Of a stretch of 64,000 nt of DNA, positions 31,610 to 43,224 are shown piece after piece. The DNA comes from Pochonia chlamydosporia 170. Lineage: Eukaryota; Ascomycota; Sordariomycetes; Hypocreales; Clavicipitaceae. The stretch is from NCBI RefSeq assembly GCF_001653235.2, contig NC_035795.1:2983001-3047000 (forward strand). Direction: 5' to 3'. Each line of letters begins with the position of its first letter. Positions within the stretch are counted from its first letter, which is position 1. The position numbers and the translations under genes were made by a program. Under the pieces are notes generated by a model. The model was not told where the DNA came from and made no database searches. It was given only the letters and a program-made list of their open reading frames with translations.

Positions 31610-32861
31610 CTAATTCATCTCACCTCTCAATCGAGGAAAGATGGGGAGCAAGTTACCCCCAAGAAGCCAGTACTGTTCAACGAATGGTGAGCACTTAAAA
31701 GACTGAGCACAACATCATGCGCCATACTTGGTACTTACACCATACCAACAGTAAGACACATAGTCATACTTCTCGTCATAGCTGGAAAGAAAACCACCAA
31801 GACACCGTAGACCTAGGGCGGCGAATACAATACTGGCCACGGCTGGTGGCTGCCATAGCGCAATTAGACCAATCGTCCAAGCTACAATCAAGGCTGCAAG
31901 GGACCAGCGAGCGGCTGGTTGGGGGAGCAGCAGCGGAATGGTCTTGCGGCCTCTGACAGCATCGGCCGTGCGATCGCGGAAGTCTTGAGCGTGTCCCTGT
32001 GTGGCTTTTGCTCGCATCAACTACCAGAAATAATGTGTTGCGTAGACTTACAGTGGTTGCAAAAATGGCACCTATCATGAACACAGCGATTGCTTTCAGA
32101 CCATGCAACTCTCTACCATGATCTTAGAAGCAGTCAGCACGCAACCGCATTGTCGTCAAAAGGATACAAAAAAAAAGCAAAAAACAGAAACGTGTAAGCA
32201 ATATCAAGTGTCGTACCAAGTATGATAGTGGTACCCCAGCAGTAACATGCGAGACCTATAGCTCCAATAACATTCTTTACGACCGGTATCGCAGCCAGAC
32301 CTCCCTCATTGTATATGACAATCGCCACAGAGTAGGTCAGAGTACACGGTATCGTATTCATATTAAATGCTGCAGCCCACATCAACGCAAATAGGACGTA
32401 ATACAGAACCGCTGCATTCTCGGGTGATATATGACCGGATGGCAGGGGACGGTGCGGCTTTGCTATTCTGTCTTCCTCCACGCCGTCGATCTAGTCGGTT
32501 TGGATCAGTACAGATGGCATGGTGTATCGGGGGCAAACGCCTGCGCTGACCTGATTCTTAACCTACATACATGTCAATGATATGTAAGTCATTCTTGAAC
32601 GGAATGATACGAATTTTACCTGGAACGTAAGCAAATGTAGCTGATTCCATATGAACCCCTTCGCGATTACGGACAAGCTTGCTGGTCCTGCCAGCACGAG
32701 GGCAACGGCCATCTGCATGGCTGCTTAGCAGTACGCGGACAAGACTGTTTCATCATACATACTGATGGCAAAGCTGCGACCGGGATATCCGATTTCCCAA
32801 ACAAGTACAGAATTTTCAAAACTTCGAAGGGATGAGTCCTCATCGCTACTAAATTCTTCAT
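31610..32861 (-). CDS. UbiA-type membrane prenyltransferase / terpene cyclase
   Basis: Seven exons (32861-32763, 32712-32620, 32562-32551, 32490-32217, 32122-32052, 31996-31739, 31672-31610) give 289 residues. Exon 3 is a 12-base microexon (Val-Lys-Asn-Gln). Splicing rebuilds the fungal UbiA motifs: LYLFGKSDIPVAALPS, the first Asp-rich motif N67-Q...E-D75-R with KPHRPLPSG, and the second motif HAQDFRDRTADAV (D188, D191, D195). About seven hydrophobic helices fit a membrane enzyme. Relatives either prenylate aromatic or tetramate-like acceptors or, as in fumagillin biosynthesis, cyclise farnesyl diphosphate. It is divergent from the P450 at 33733, opening the cluster. Start and last acceptor are the least certain points (a TGC-TCA acceptor at 31693 is also in frame). 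Confidence 0.8.
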
Positions 32862-33732
32862 GGTTGCCACTGCCAAGGTCAGACACACGTGGTGGTTTGT
32901 ACAGAGAGGCGAAATACAGAGAAAGAAGACATGAGATGTCAGGCCATAAGCGAGCTTTACTGGTAAGATTGCACGCGCTCGCTTAATAGTACGATGGGAA
33001 GTCTATTGCCTCTGTGATGTCTGTACTAGCACATTTTGGTATCCAGATATGCCCAGGTAGCATCATTATTTTTTTTAGTACATGCTCAGCCACAGATTAA
33101 TTTTGTATTAGGAAGGTTCCGAATCACTTGTATACTTACCAAGCGTCTCTGATTAAACACATGTTTGGCCGGTTTTGAAGTATCGCCGAAACTTCGTAAA
33201 GATGCCCCATCCGTTCATGTAGTCCACAATATTATGCACATCTACTGCATGGTCACAACATTTCTCTATCAGCGGGGTTCCGAAATCCTGCTATTAAAAG
33301 TAGGTACTGTATAATACGAAGATTATTTTCGGTCAAGTGGCTGGGGTCACGATGCGGTAGTACTTTGGCAGATAGTATCCGCCGTAAACGGCATTTTTTC
33401 CCTATCAAGCAAGTTCCGAGTTGGTCTTACTTCCCTTCTTAGAACAGAAGATGTAGGTGGAAAGTTCCGGGGCGTTTTTAAAGCTGTCGCCGTGTTGGTC
33501 TTGTCACGTTGAAGGGACGTCTCCCCACTTCCTATGCCAACACCTTTCAGTGGAAATTCCTGTAAATTACTACGGATGAGCGAATAAAACAAACAATCCC
33601 GTTGTCGTTTAAATCCTGAAAGACCAAGTCTACTGCCCTGAAACCCGATAAATAATATCTGTAGCAGAAGTATACCACTACGAGGGATCCTGCTGGACTG
33701 TCGCCTGAATGAAATTTGGTCGTTGGGATACA
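32862..33732. other. Divergent promoter region (UbiA / P450) with candidate operator
   Basis: About 0.87 kb. It contains TCGCCGAAAC at 33183-33192, a motif that recurs elsewhere in the cluster. Confidence 0.5.
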
Positions 33733-35417
33733 ATGACTCCCAGTTTGCTCGGCCAGGTTAGCCTCGTGGCTTTGGTCGCGTTTCTCGGTCTACTACTATG
33801 TCAACGACTATTGAAGCGAAAGGCAGGCTATCGCCTTCCTCCTGGGCCGAAACCTCTGCCTATTGTCGGCAATATCCTTGATCTCCCGCCGAAAGGAGAG
33901 CCAGAGTTCTTACATTGGTTCAAGCACAAGGACACTTATGGCCCAATTAGTTCCATCACTGTAATGGGCCTAAATCTCATCATCTTTCATGACAAAGAGG
34001 CCGCACATGCGGTAATGGGGAAAAAAGCCCAGAAGACATCTGCAAGACCGCAGCTCAATTTTGCTACGCTATGTGGTTTCGAAAACTTCCTGATAACCCA
34101 TCAGTATAACAATACATATCGCAAGCATCGAAAAATGGTCCATCAGGAGATTGGTACTAAGTCACTGTCCGCCGGTTTCCAAGGCACTCAGGAAAAGGAA
34201 GCTCTGCACTTCACCCTACAGACGTTACATGATCCCGACAACATACTGAAACATTTAAAACGGTAAGCCATCACCACTTTCCCCTTTTCCTTTCCTCCAA
34301 TAAGTGATGGATTGAGTTACAAAGCTGACAGTCTGTCAGTCTGGCGGCCGCTGTTGTATTGAGAATTACGTATGGATATTCGGTGGAGAGGAATGGGCCA
34401 GATCCGCTCGTTGATGTAATTGAGCACGCAATGGAGAATCTGTCCCGTGCGTTTGTACCACTTTCTTGGGCGGTCGACGCTGTCCCTGCCATCAAGTATC
34501 TTCCTGACTGGTTCCCTGGCACGTCGTACAGGAAGACGGCCCAAGAATGGAAAGGAATCAACGAGGCCGCCGCACAGCTACCCTACGAATTCGTCAAGCG
34601 GCAGATGTCACACAAGGCCCACCGGCCGTCGTACGTTTCCAACCTGCTGGAGAAAAACATGATTAAGACCGGTAATGAAACCAGCATGACACTGGATGAC
34701 GAAGAAGCTATCAAATGGACTGCTGTCAGTCTCTACGCCGCAGGCTCGGATAGTACAGTCGCCATCATAACAAGTGTCATCTGTGCCTTGGTCATCTTTC
34801 CAGAAGTGCAGGAACGGGCACAGGAAGAAATTGATCGTGTGGTTGGAAATGATCGGCTCCCTACTTTCGACGACAGACAGAATCTACCTTATATTGACGG
34901 CATCGTGAAAGAAGCTTGGCGATGGAACCCCGTGGGACCGATGGGGTTGACACACAAATCCGAAGAAGACATTGTTTATGGGGAGTACATAATTCCCGAG
35001 GGCTCTTACTTACTTCCCTCTCTCTGGTGGTTCTTGCATGATCCAAAAGATTACTCGGATCCACACACTTTTAAACCCGAGAGGTATATGGCGCCACTGA
35101 ACGAGCCTGATCCTGGTGATCTCGCATTTGGCTACGGGCGACGATCTTGTGCCGGCCGTTTTTTCGCAGACGCAAGTGTTTACATTACCGTTGTGCAATT
35201 GCTTGCCGTTTTTCGGATTCGAAAGGACAGGGATGCAAACGGAAACGAGATTCCCGTAAAGCTGGAAGCTATTCCAGGAATGGTCAATCGTCCCAAGGAG
35301 TTTGAGTTCAAGGTCGAGCCACGGAGTCCGCGTCATGTCGAGCTTCTGCGTCGCATTGAGGGAGAGCAGGAGCCAGAATTCAGCGACGCAGGTCTTCTGA
35401 GTACCAAGGCCGGGTAA
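33733..35417 (+). CDS. Cytochrome P450 monooxygenase
   Basis: Two exons, 33733-34262 and 34340-35417 (77-base intron, acceptor GTCAG), give 535 residues. An N-terminal membrane anchor (MTPSLLGQVSLVALVAFLGL) precedes the Pro-rich hinge RLPPGPKPLPIVGN. The I-helix has AAGSDST (310-316), the K-helix EAWRW, and the haem loop FGYGRRSCAGRFF holds the Cys447 ligand. It resembles the fungal O-methylsterigmatocystin-oxidoreductase-like P450s by its VGPMGLTHKSEEDIVYGEYI segment. It is anchored in the ER. Being divergent from the UbiA gene, it probably oxidises the terpenoid or prenylated product. An in-frame ATG at 33709 would add eight residues. Confidence 0.92.
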
Positions 35418-35600
35418 GGAATGATGGATCCCATAAAGAAGATAGTAGTTGTTGTTTGCTACGGCATCATGAGATATTGTAGCTTACCACATTTCAGTTT
35501 AGCATATGAGCTACAAACGGCTCTCTTTCTTTTGGTACCACGGAGTCTGCGATTTTTCACTTTCCATTGTACCACAGAAAATATTTATCGCACCGCTTGT

Positions 35601-37007
35601 CTAGAATGCCGCCTTTCGTTTTCTCTGTTCCAGACTATTTGCAGCTGATCGTCCTTTTGCAATCATTTGCAAATCGCCAAAAACCCTTCTTACATCGTCG
35701 ACAGCAGCCTTAAGAAGTTTGAACGCCTTTGTTCCAGTCTTAATTTCATCATGTAAATGTTCTAGAAGCCGTTGAAGATCGTTGAAATGCATTGTGACTA
35801 TGGTAAATACAAACTCAAATGTCAACGTCGTTGCCCTAACTGCATATTTGCCCACATGGATACCCGCGCTCAGTGACGGAGGGGGTACGTCGATGGCTGA
35901 TGAGGTGTTTATTTTTTGGTGGTATGTGAGAAGCTGACGGCATAGGTGTTGCGACATGCTCACCAGATGCCGGATGACTGTGATAACGAACATCGAATTT
36001 GCGGTACAGAGAGAACAATAGTTGCATGGCAGGACTCGCTTACACGTGTCGATGCCATCACGAAAGTCCACGAGTAAGTCATCGAAGTGTTCAGTTTGAT
36101 CATTATCGCTGCCATCGTCGCGGTTGATCTTCTCGAGGATATCGGCCAGGACCCGGACACACTCGCACCGGTGACTGCGGTCCTTAAATAAGTCCACAGA
36201 GGCGGCATTGGGGTCGGCGGTCGGCGGGCGGCTCGTGATGAGGTCGTCCAAGACATGGTCAGCCGCAGTCCCCGAGGCAGTGGACGACGATTGCGGTGGA
36301 GTGATGCCCTGAAGCTCGTCGAAGTGGGATAGAGAAGGAGGAGCATCTACATTCACATCAATCCTGAAACCTAGGCTTTCGTCCTCTCTAGCCTGAACTT
36401 GGTCCCAGTCATGGTGGTCGTCATAGAACAGGGGCAGCGTCATGGGCGACCAAAAGCCCATTTTGAGGTCCGCTGAGGGCAATGACTGGGACATGTCCAT
36501 CGGTGCAGTAGTAGATGCTACCCCAGCCGCGGAACTGCAACCGAAGTTGCTTTCTATGTGCGGCCCCCTTACCTGAGACTTTGAAGCAGGCCAAACTTTG
36601 GGATCTGTTACTGATCGGCGGTGCTTCGAGTTCGACTCTGTGGAACCGGCAGACGACCTGTACGTGCATGTGGTGGACGTAACTTGACATCGTTGGCAGC
36701 CATAAAGGTCTCCGCTGCATTTGAGCTTTTGCCAAGTTTGCTTCATCAGTTACGGTTATGCGATGTGTCTGAGACTTTGACCTACCTTTTTATCTCGGCA
36801 TTGATCACAGGCCTAGTTTCCATTTCTTAGCATCTTTATTGATTGTGACTGTGTTGTGCACAATGAAGGCCGACGGTTTGAGGACTGGTTTAACAAGTTA
36901 CTCACTATCACGGTATAGTTGCGAGCGTCAACCCTACTATTGCCTGACAAATCAACGTATTCCAGATTGTCCCTCGCGTCTTTATTGCAACGGAAAGCGC
37001 CAAACAT
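35601..37007 (-). CDS. Zn2Cys6 transcription factor, AflR-like
   Basis: Three exons, 37007-36906, 36812-36786 and 36725-35601, give 417 residues. The 27-base middle exon supplies ACDQCRDKK and the third exon continues LKCSGDLYGCQRCQVTSTTC, so the zinc cluster (Cys36, 39, 46, 53, 56, 63) exists only after splicing. Both flanking introns are GT-AG (donors GTGAGT and GTAGGT). The rest carries the layout of aflatoxin-regulator-type proteins: a Ser/Pro-rich middle, a Cys-rich patch (CKRVLPCNYCSLCTANS) and a helical C-terminus (LLEHLHDEIKTGTKAFKLLK). Likely a nuclear regulator of the surrounding cluster. The exon 1 start is the weakest part; the 34 residues before the cluster show no motif. Confidence 0.78.
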
Positions 37008-38396
37008 CGCTTAGATTCAAACAATGACGCATCTGCTGGTTAACTGATTTACACGGAAAAGGCGGAAGGAGTCAAAGAAACGGGAGAAAAGCCCAAGAAC
37101 CAAAAAGAGTCAAAACAAAAAAAAAAAAAATAGGAGGGGGAAGCATCACGCATTACAAGGTGACGCGGCTCCATGGTACTCATTTCAGTCATGCCGCTAA
37201 ATAAGAGGGTTGACGGCAAGCAGATGCGAACCCAGTGTTGGTTTCTGCATTTACTGCACGCCTAGGGTCGTTTGCTGACTCCAACACTAAATGCCCATAG
37301 AGATTGGTCAGTGTCGACAAAGTCTGCAGAGCCCCAGTTTATCGAACGATGGGCATGAGTGTGCGGATGGACGATCACTTATTTTGTTGGAGCCGAAGAG
37401 GGTTATCCTAGTCATCAAACCGAGTGATTCGGCAAATCTGATGAGATTGATCAGGACCCTCGTCGTCGGCATTTCATCCCCGTCGCCGAAACGACGCTTA
37501 TGTGGCCATGGTTGCGCAATGTGGGAAACATTTCATGCGGGGCTATACTGTCAACACAATCTGAGCAGTAAGCGACGGGTAGTGCATGTAGTTCATGTAC
37601 AGGAGTTGTGGAAGTTATCCGTCTGACATGCAGAAGGGTGAGGGTCAAAGCGTGTAGAGCAGAGCCTGACTCTCGGCCGTCTTTGCTGACAACAGTTGTA
37701 TTGGCCAAGTGCAGACCTCATCTAGCCGAGGCGCGGCAAAAACATCTCGCCTTCCTAGCATGCTTTTTGTCTGCGAACTACGGAGTAAGTCAGACCTCCC
37801 TTGGGTGTGTCAACGTGACCCTTTTGCGAGTCACCCGTTTCTGGGAACTCCCGGGGCATAATTGTGAAATACTGTATAATAATCCCCATAAATTTGCAAA
37901 TACAGGTGACTTGCGACAGGGTCACCTTCACACACCCAAGTGAGGTCTGACTTAAGTTTGCCACACAACGGTGCCAGGGTTCCGCTGTATATTCGATTCC
38001 CACCAATTCCAACGGCTGTTCGGCATACCCGTCAAGTAAGTATTCTTTTAGGGCCTCATTATGGTGAACGGGACGGGTCCCCGGATACTGGGCAATGAAT
38101 GAATGACCTTGCTTCAAACACCGAGCTAGGATCCCGAAAGGCCGAACCGGTCTGGGACGAAGGCACTTGTTGGGTCTAAGACAACAAGGTTCTTGGCATC
38201 AAGTGTATTTGGTGTGCTCTGCTGATATCGAGATCGTAATGCTGTTTGTGAAATATCTAGCGTTTGCGGTTTCGTTCCCCGAGTTTACTCCTCTTTCTGC
38301 ACTGTAGCTGTTCTTCCCCTCCAATCATATGGCCTCATCTCAATCTCAATATCCCACGATATTTCTTGTTTCCAATTACGAGCCAGACTTTAACAA
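37008..38396. other. Intergenic region holding a MITE and candidate operators
   Basis: About 1.4 kb between divergent genes. It contains TCGCCGAAAC (37483-37492), an A-run near 37118-37131 and the inverted-repeat element at 37786-37954. No gene was recognised. Confidence 0.55.
37786..37954. mobile_element. MITE-like element with TA target-site duplication
   Basis: A 165-base segment (37788-37952) is bounded by imperfect terminal inverted repeats of about 48 bases, both ends beginning AGTCAGACCTC and continuing CTTGGGTGTGT, then GTGACCC and AGTCACC. Roughly six mismatches separate the two arms. The element is flanked by TA on both sides, the duplication made by Tc1/mariner-type transposases. 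It has no coding capacity, so it would be a non-autonomous MITE. No second copy was seen in this window. Confidence 0.8.
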
Positions 38397-39212
38397 ATGG
38401 ACGTCGACATGGAAGGAGCCAAGGCTCATCTTCGAGAGCACGGATGGGTGAAGATTCCATCCATCCTTGCCAAAGACGAGGCAGCTCACGCGCTTGGGCG
38501 GCTATGGGAAGCAAAGAAAACATCAGAGGCCAGCGGCGAGGAAACATTCCAACCCATTTTGGACCCTAATCCTTCTAATGTGCGGGTGTTTTATCTTCCA
38601 GAGCTCGATGAGTACTTCCGCGACATGCTTACGCATCCCACCGCCATAGAGTTGACAAAGTCCCTACTCGGCGAAAAGTTTCTCGTCAGTAATTTCTCGG
38701 CCAACATCGCTCGCCCCGGATCAGAGAGCATGGCACTGCATTCAGACCAGAGCATTGTCCTTCCCGAGCCCTGGCTGGATGTCTGGGCTGTCAACGTGAT
38801 CTGGTGTTTGACAAAAGTCACGAAAGAAAACGGCGCAACATTATACATTCCCGGGTCTAACAAGTGGACTCGGTGGCAGGATGTTCCCGAAAACGCACCA
38901 GAACTTCTGGTACCATTTGAAGCAGATGCTGGTGATATAATTGTCCTAGATGGCCGCCTTTGGCACACATCAGGCAGCAACACGACAAAGAATGAGGACC
39001 GTGCTATTCTTTTTGCTTATTACTCCGCCCCTTATATGCGTCCACTGGTCAACTGGACTGCCAAATTGCCCAGCAAATTGCAGGAGACCCTCAGCCCGGA
39101 ACTGAAGGAGTTGTTTGGCCTGGGGCATATTGGCTATGTTGTCAAAGGCGACTTAACATACATGGCCGCAAAGTACCCTGGAAAGTTCAATGGAGGTCCT
39201 GCGAGCACTTGA
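38397..39212 (+). CDS. Phytanoyl-CoA dioxygenase (PhyH) family protein
   Basis: 271 residues, one exon. The Fe(II)/2-oxoglutarate facial triad is visible: His115-x-Asp117 (ALHSDQS) and His190 (RLWHTSGSN), with Arg202 (EDRAILFAYYS) placed to bind 2-oxoglutarate. The block ENGATLYIPGSNKW before the distal His is typical of PhyH enzymes from fungal clusters, among them the fumagillin C-6 hydroxylase. It probably hydroxylates or desaturates the terpenoid or hybrid product in the cytosol. There is no signal or membrane segment. It lies in tandem with a second PhyH gene, same strand, 1.15 kb downstream; the two are only distantly similar. Confidence 0.9.
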   Translation: MDVDMEGAKAHLREHGWVKIPSILAKDEAAHALGRLWEAKKTSEASGEETFQPILDPNPSNVRVFYLPELDEYFRDMLTHPTAIELTKSLLGEKFLVSNFSANIARPGSESMALHSDQSIVLPEPWLDVWAVNVIWCLTKVTKENGATLYIPGSNKWTRWQDVPENAPELLVPFEADAGDIIVLDGRLWHTSGSNTTKNEDRAILFAYYSAPYMRPLVNWTAKLPSKLQETLSPELKELFGLGHIGYVVKGDLTYMAAKYPGKFNGGPAST

Positions 39213-40365
39213 GTCACTAAATGACCTCAGATGCGTTGGGGTTCCTATTTAGCGTGGCAGATAGTCTACAGTATCACTAGTAGTCTAACGTCTCTTTGAA
39301 GTTCCACCATTTCTCATCTCTATTGCACTTATTAATGACTTGGGTCTCTTGAGTGACCAAGCTGACGCTACTGAGATAACTGCAACCGAACACACAACGC
39401 ATATGCTTTCTAGTAAACGGGAGAGGTAAACCCAGGCTCATACAATTCCATGATATTTCTCTTGTTTCACCACTGAGTTGCTGCCGATGAAACCCCACGA
39501 TCGTCGTCAGATCGTCTTTATCACACAGTTAACGGAGCCCTGGGCACTGTTTGGGGATACGGCAGTTGCTACAGAAGTCCTCGAATTCCTACAACAGAGA
39601 GTAGTGGTGAGAGGTGCATTGTATGCTCGCGCTCTCTCATCTCTTACACCTCACGAATACCAACAAGTGGAACAGTCCTGGCTAGAGAGCATGCAAAAGG
39701 GCTCCTCATGTACTCCTACAATGGCCTAGATCTCGCCACGAACAAGTCGTTTACTAGTATGGTATCTACCAAGCTAAACTGTAAGTTACCTTTCACTCCA
39801 TCCAGGTATTATGGGGCCGGATCTTTGGACTGTGTGGCTACAGTTTTTGATACGACGAGCGCTTAACAAGCCCACAACTTGATAACCCTATAGTTTTAAT
39901 TCAACTCAGTCATTAAACATCAATACAGTTATGGTGTGCAGTAACTGGCGGTGTGGGTATATCTTGTCTGCTTCCAGACCCTTTATGCGAGGTATATTGA
40001 GCTTCTGATATGCATGTGGCCCACGCAATGTAACTGTAAGCCACCCTTTGAGCTTAGTCAAGCTGCAAATACAAAGTTCCCAATCAGGCGATTCGCATAT
40101 TGGTAGGCCATTGGATTTCCCACTACGCGCACATCGGATATTTCCTTTTGTGTCAAAACCCATTTGCTGGCTAGGAAGGAATATGACAACCAGCCGAGGT
40201 TGGTTATTCAACCTGATGTCGATAAGAATGTATTTGGCAAATCTTTGGATGAAGCGATAATTACAAAGGTTGCGTCTCAACTTGATAACTGTTGAGCGAA
40301 TTGATCTAGCCAGGCCCATTCGCAAATCGTGAGCACCATCCCTTGCTGTTCAATCGTCAACCGCT
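39213..40365. other. Intergenic region between the two PhyH genes
   Basis: About 1.15 kb. Open frames at 39478-39729 (+) and 39906-40325 (-) show no family features and are not called. Confidence 0.45.
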
Positions 40366-41374
40366 ATGGACCAGCCCCCGGAACTGTTCCCGACCAATTA
40401 TAAGCCCTCTGTCCGCATTGCAGAGCTATTGGCCAGCGCACCGATAGAAGAGATCCTCTCCGTAATCGACCGTGACGGCGGCGTTATCATCAATGGCCTT
40501 GTTAGTTCCGAAGAGCTAGAGTCCATTGAGAAGGAGATTGAGAGGTACACCAAGGCAGACCGGTCCGAAGATGAAGGTTTCTTTAAGGACTTAGTTCCAC
40601 AGGAAACAATCCTAATCGGCGGTCTAGTAGGCAAATCTGATACAATGGCGAGAATTTGCGAGCATCCGGTTCTCGAAGAACTACGGACACACATCTTGAC
40701 CGACGTGGGTACTAGAAGGGTTGAAAAGTACGATCTTCCGTATCACATCGACCCATTGCTCTCTGTGAGTTTAAGCTTTCGCATCCAATACGGGGCGCCA
40801 CGACAGCGTCTTCACAGAGATGACGGAACACACCTTATTGAGCATGAGAGCAAGCCGTACAAGCTCAACAATGCGGCTCAATTTGGGTGCTTAATTGCAG
40901 GTGTCGAGACAACGCAGGAAAATGGTGCTACCATGTTTATTCCTGGCAGTCATCGTTGGGATGATAAAAGAGAGCCGCGGTTAGACGAGGTGACTTTTGC
41001 TGGTGCGTCTGTTTTTTTTTTTCTGCTCTGATGTGCATTTGGTTTCTTTACGTATTGTTTTCCTCATTACTGACAGAAACATAGAGATGAAACCAGGCGC
41101 GGCACTCATTTTCCTTGCGTCTTGCTGGCATGGCGCCGGCCACAACAGCGTTCCGGGGTTTACTCGCGTGCTTCACGGTTTATTCTTCTGTCGTGGCACT
41201 TTCCGCACACAGGAGAACCAATTCTTGGCTATCCCACGCAGCAAAGCACTGTCGATGAGTCCCAAGATGCTCAATCTCCTCGGTTACAAACAACCTGGCG
41301 CAGCGCTTGGAATGGTGGAAAATGCAGATCCCATGTCGGACCTGGAGCATTTCCTCAAAGAAGCCAATCTGTAG
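40366..41374 (+). CDS. Phytanoyl-CoA dioxygenase (PhyH) family protein, second
   Basis: Two exons, 40366-41002 and 41085-41374 (82-base intron, GTGCGT donor), give 308 residues. The metal triad is His150-x-Asp152 (RLHRDDGTH) and His228 (SCWHGAGHN), with Arg240 (GFTRVLHGLFF) for 2-oxoglutarate. The second half of the metal site lies in exon 2, so the intron is required for function. The sequence resembles PhyH enzymes of fungal secondary metabolism of the endoperoxidase/verruculogen-synthase kind, which can do hydroxylation, desaturation or endoperoxide formation. It probably tailors the cluster product. Same strand as the first PhyH gene but clearly a different subtype, so not a recent duplication. 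Confidence 0.9.
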
Positions 41375-43224
41375 GATAGTACTCTGTTTGCCATAGATGT
41401 GTCGAATTGACGGACCAAATTGCCGTGTTGTAGCCCCTTTGTGTGTCTTGATACGACGACAGCCATCCCGTCAGGACTGTATTACAATGGCATCTCCTGA
41501 TTCTCATGTGTATACGACTTTTACTTTTAAAGTTTTGGACAGACTGGGTATGTGCTCGCTCCGGCCCTTTCGCAGGCACCGCGTTGACCCTCAGGATTAA
41601 CCCTTTAGTCTTGTTCTCCCGGCGAAAGTGAAGGCTTCCCTGAAAAAAGTCAAAATGGTGGAGTAACTAGCACGCCCACAACTAGCACTTAAATAGACAA
41701 CCACGAACTGCTGGTTTTATATTACATACATACGCAGTATATGAGTTGTCAAATACGCGAAAGCACTACTACGGTTCCATTGCATAACGGGTGGTGAGCT
41801 GTCAGGGCTTACAATCAAGGTACATGAAGTAAAGCGATTGCAGGAATCGACTAAAGCACCATTGCTGGAAGTGTAGCATTCCATTTGCCCTTGTGTAACC
41901 GAATTACGTGATATCAGCTCTCCCGAAGCAACTATGCTTTTGGTCAGCGAAAGGGTTCAGACGTAACGTCGTTTTGCTATTGTTTTGGTGCATGTGGAAA
42001 TTTTCATACGGTCGGCAAGATGCTGCTCTTCGGAGAAACTCTTATACGCCAAAGGTACCGTGCTTATTTTCTAATGTGCCGCACGCAGTTTTATCGCGAA
42101 GTCTGGTGCAGATTTCGTTAACGGCAAGGGTAATAAATGTAACCCCACGGATAGCCCGCCAGGTAAACCTTCACAAAGTCTTACCTTGCGGGGTTCTTGT
42201 CAGCTGCATTTCATCGGTTGCTACTGGGTTGGACGGCATCTGCCAGGATAATTTGGGGCTTGCGTACGTTCCAGATGTCCCTTAGTGTGCGCCCACAGCA
42301 CAGCCAAGAAATCGCCTTTAACTGTCGGCCGATTCGGCCTACCTTGCCGTTTTGAGGCAAACAAGTCAGCACATGACGAGAGATATATTCAATCAAGGTC
42401 CAGCCTCGCCGCTAACGGATGAGTTCCGAGTGTCCCCGAAACCCTTGTCGTGATATCTGGGCGGGTGGCGCCGAGTTCGTGGCCGGTGGCAAAGACATGT
42501 CTGTTAGATCCATCTTTATTCTAACCTCTGGTCTCGACCTTTGCTGGAGATTGGCCTGCATATAGATCCAAGGGATCGGCGCCATCAACACTTCGGACAT
42601 CTCCAGTTAAGGATGCCTGCATGGGGGCTGAGCCGGCTGAGCATGTGCCTCTTCAGATCAAGTTAGTACATGTACCGTGATCCGCTTGGCAGAGGTAGAG
42701 GTGGAGTGCTTGAGAGGGGATTAGGGTTCATTGTTCCATATCATCATCACATATGTGGCCCGTCGAAAGTCAGCATATGGTTCGCATGAGGGCGAACTGT
42801 CTCATCACCCAGTTCCCACCTCTTACGCCCTGTCAGTATACGAAAAATGCAGGGTCTAACGGAAGTAAGAGCAGTGTAACCCTTTTGCTCTCAGCTCTCA
42901 GTGTGGCGATACTTTTTGCGGCGCGTGGTCAACGATGGCCAGTGACGGCACACGCCAATTTCCCTCCCATCCAGACGTTAAGCAACATATACGACACCAA
43001 AAAGGTACACTCGTGTTTTACAAATGTAATACCAGAAACAGCGAAATCTATAGTTCCCGAGTTAACCGCTTGATACGTCTAGGGTACACAGGCCCTGATT
43101 GAGACGCGAGTAAGAACTCGGGTGACTGCAGCAAATATAAGATCTTGTTTTCTTGGAAATTAGACTCGGTTTCAAGCAGAGAAGCACGGGAGCCCCTGCT
43201 CTGCCGGTGTCAGCTTCGGGAACC
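41375..43224. other. Long intergenic region with a palindromic site
   Basis: About 1.85 kb between the second PhyH gene and the second regulator. It holds the palindrome GGCCGATTCGGCC (42327-42339). No gene was recognised; several open frames are short and without motifs. Confidence 0.5.
42327..42339. promoter_or_regulatory. Candidate Zn2Cys6 operator (palindrome)
   Basis: GGCCGATTCGGCC is a perfect 13-base inverted repeat around a central T, with two everted CGG half-sites (CCG-ATT-CGG). The same core occurs in the PKS-NRPS promoter at 48128-48144. Confidence 0.45.

Noticed and set aside
32021..32051. 31-base intron in the UbiA gene (acceptor GGTAG)
   Set aside because: Too short for a fungal intron and it would insert eight residues before HAQDFRD; the acceptor at 31997 gives a 55-base intron and the family motif.
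39906..40325. Minus-strand frame of 139 codons between the PhyH genes
   Set aside because: No motif recognised and no start or promoter context; treated as chance.
41908..42600. Open frames around the 42.3 kb palindrome
   Set aside because: Short, overlapping on both strands, no motifs; the palindrome itself is better read as a regulatory site.
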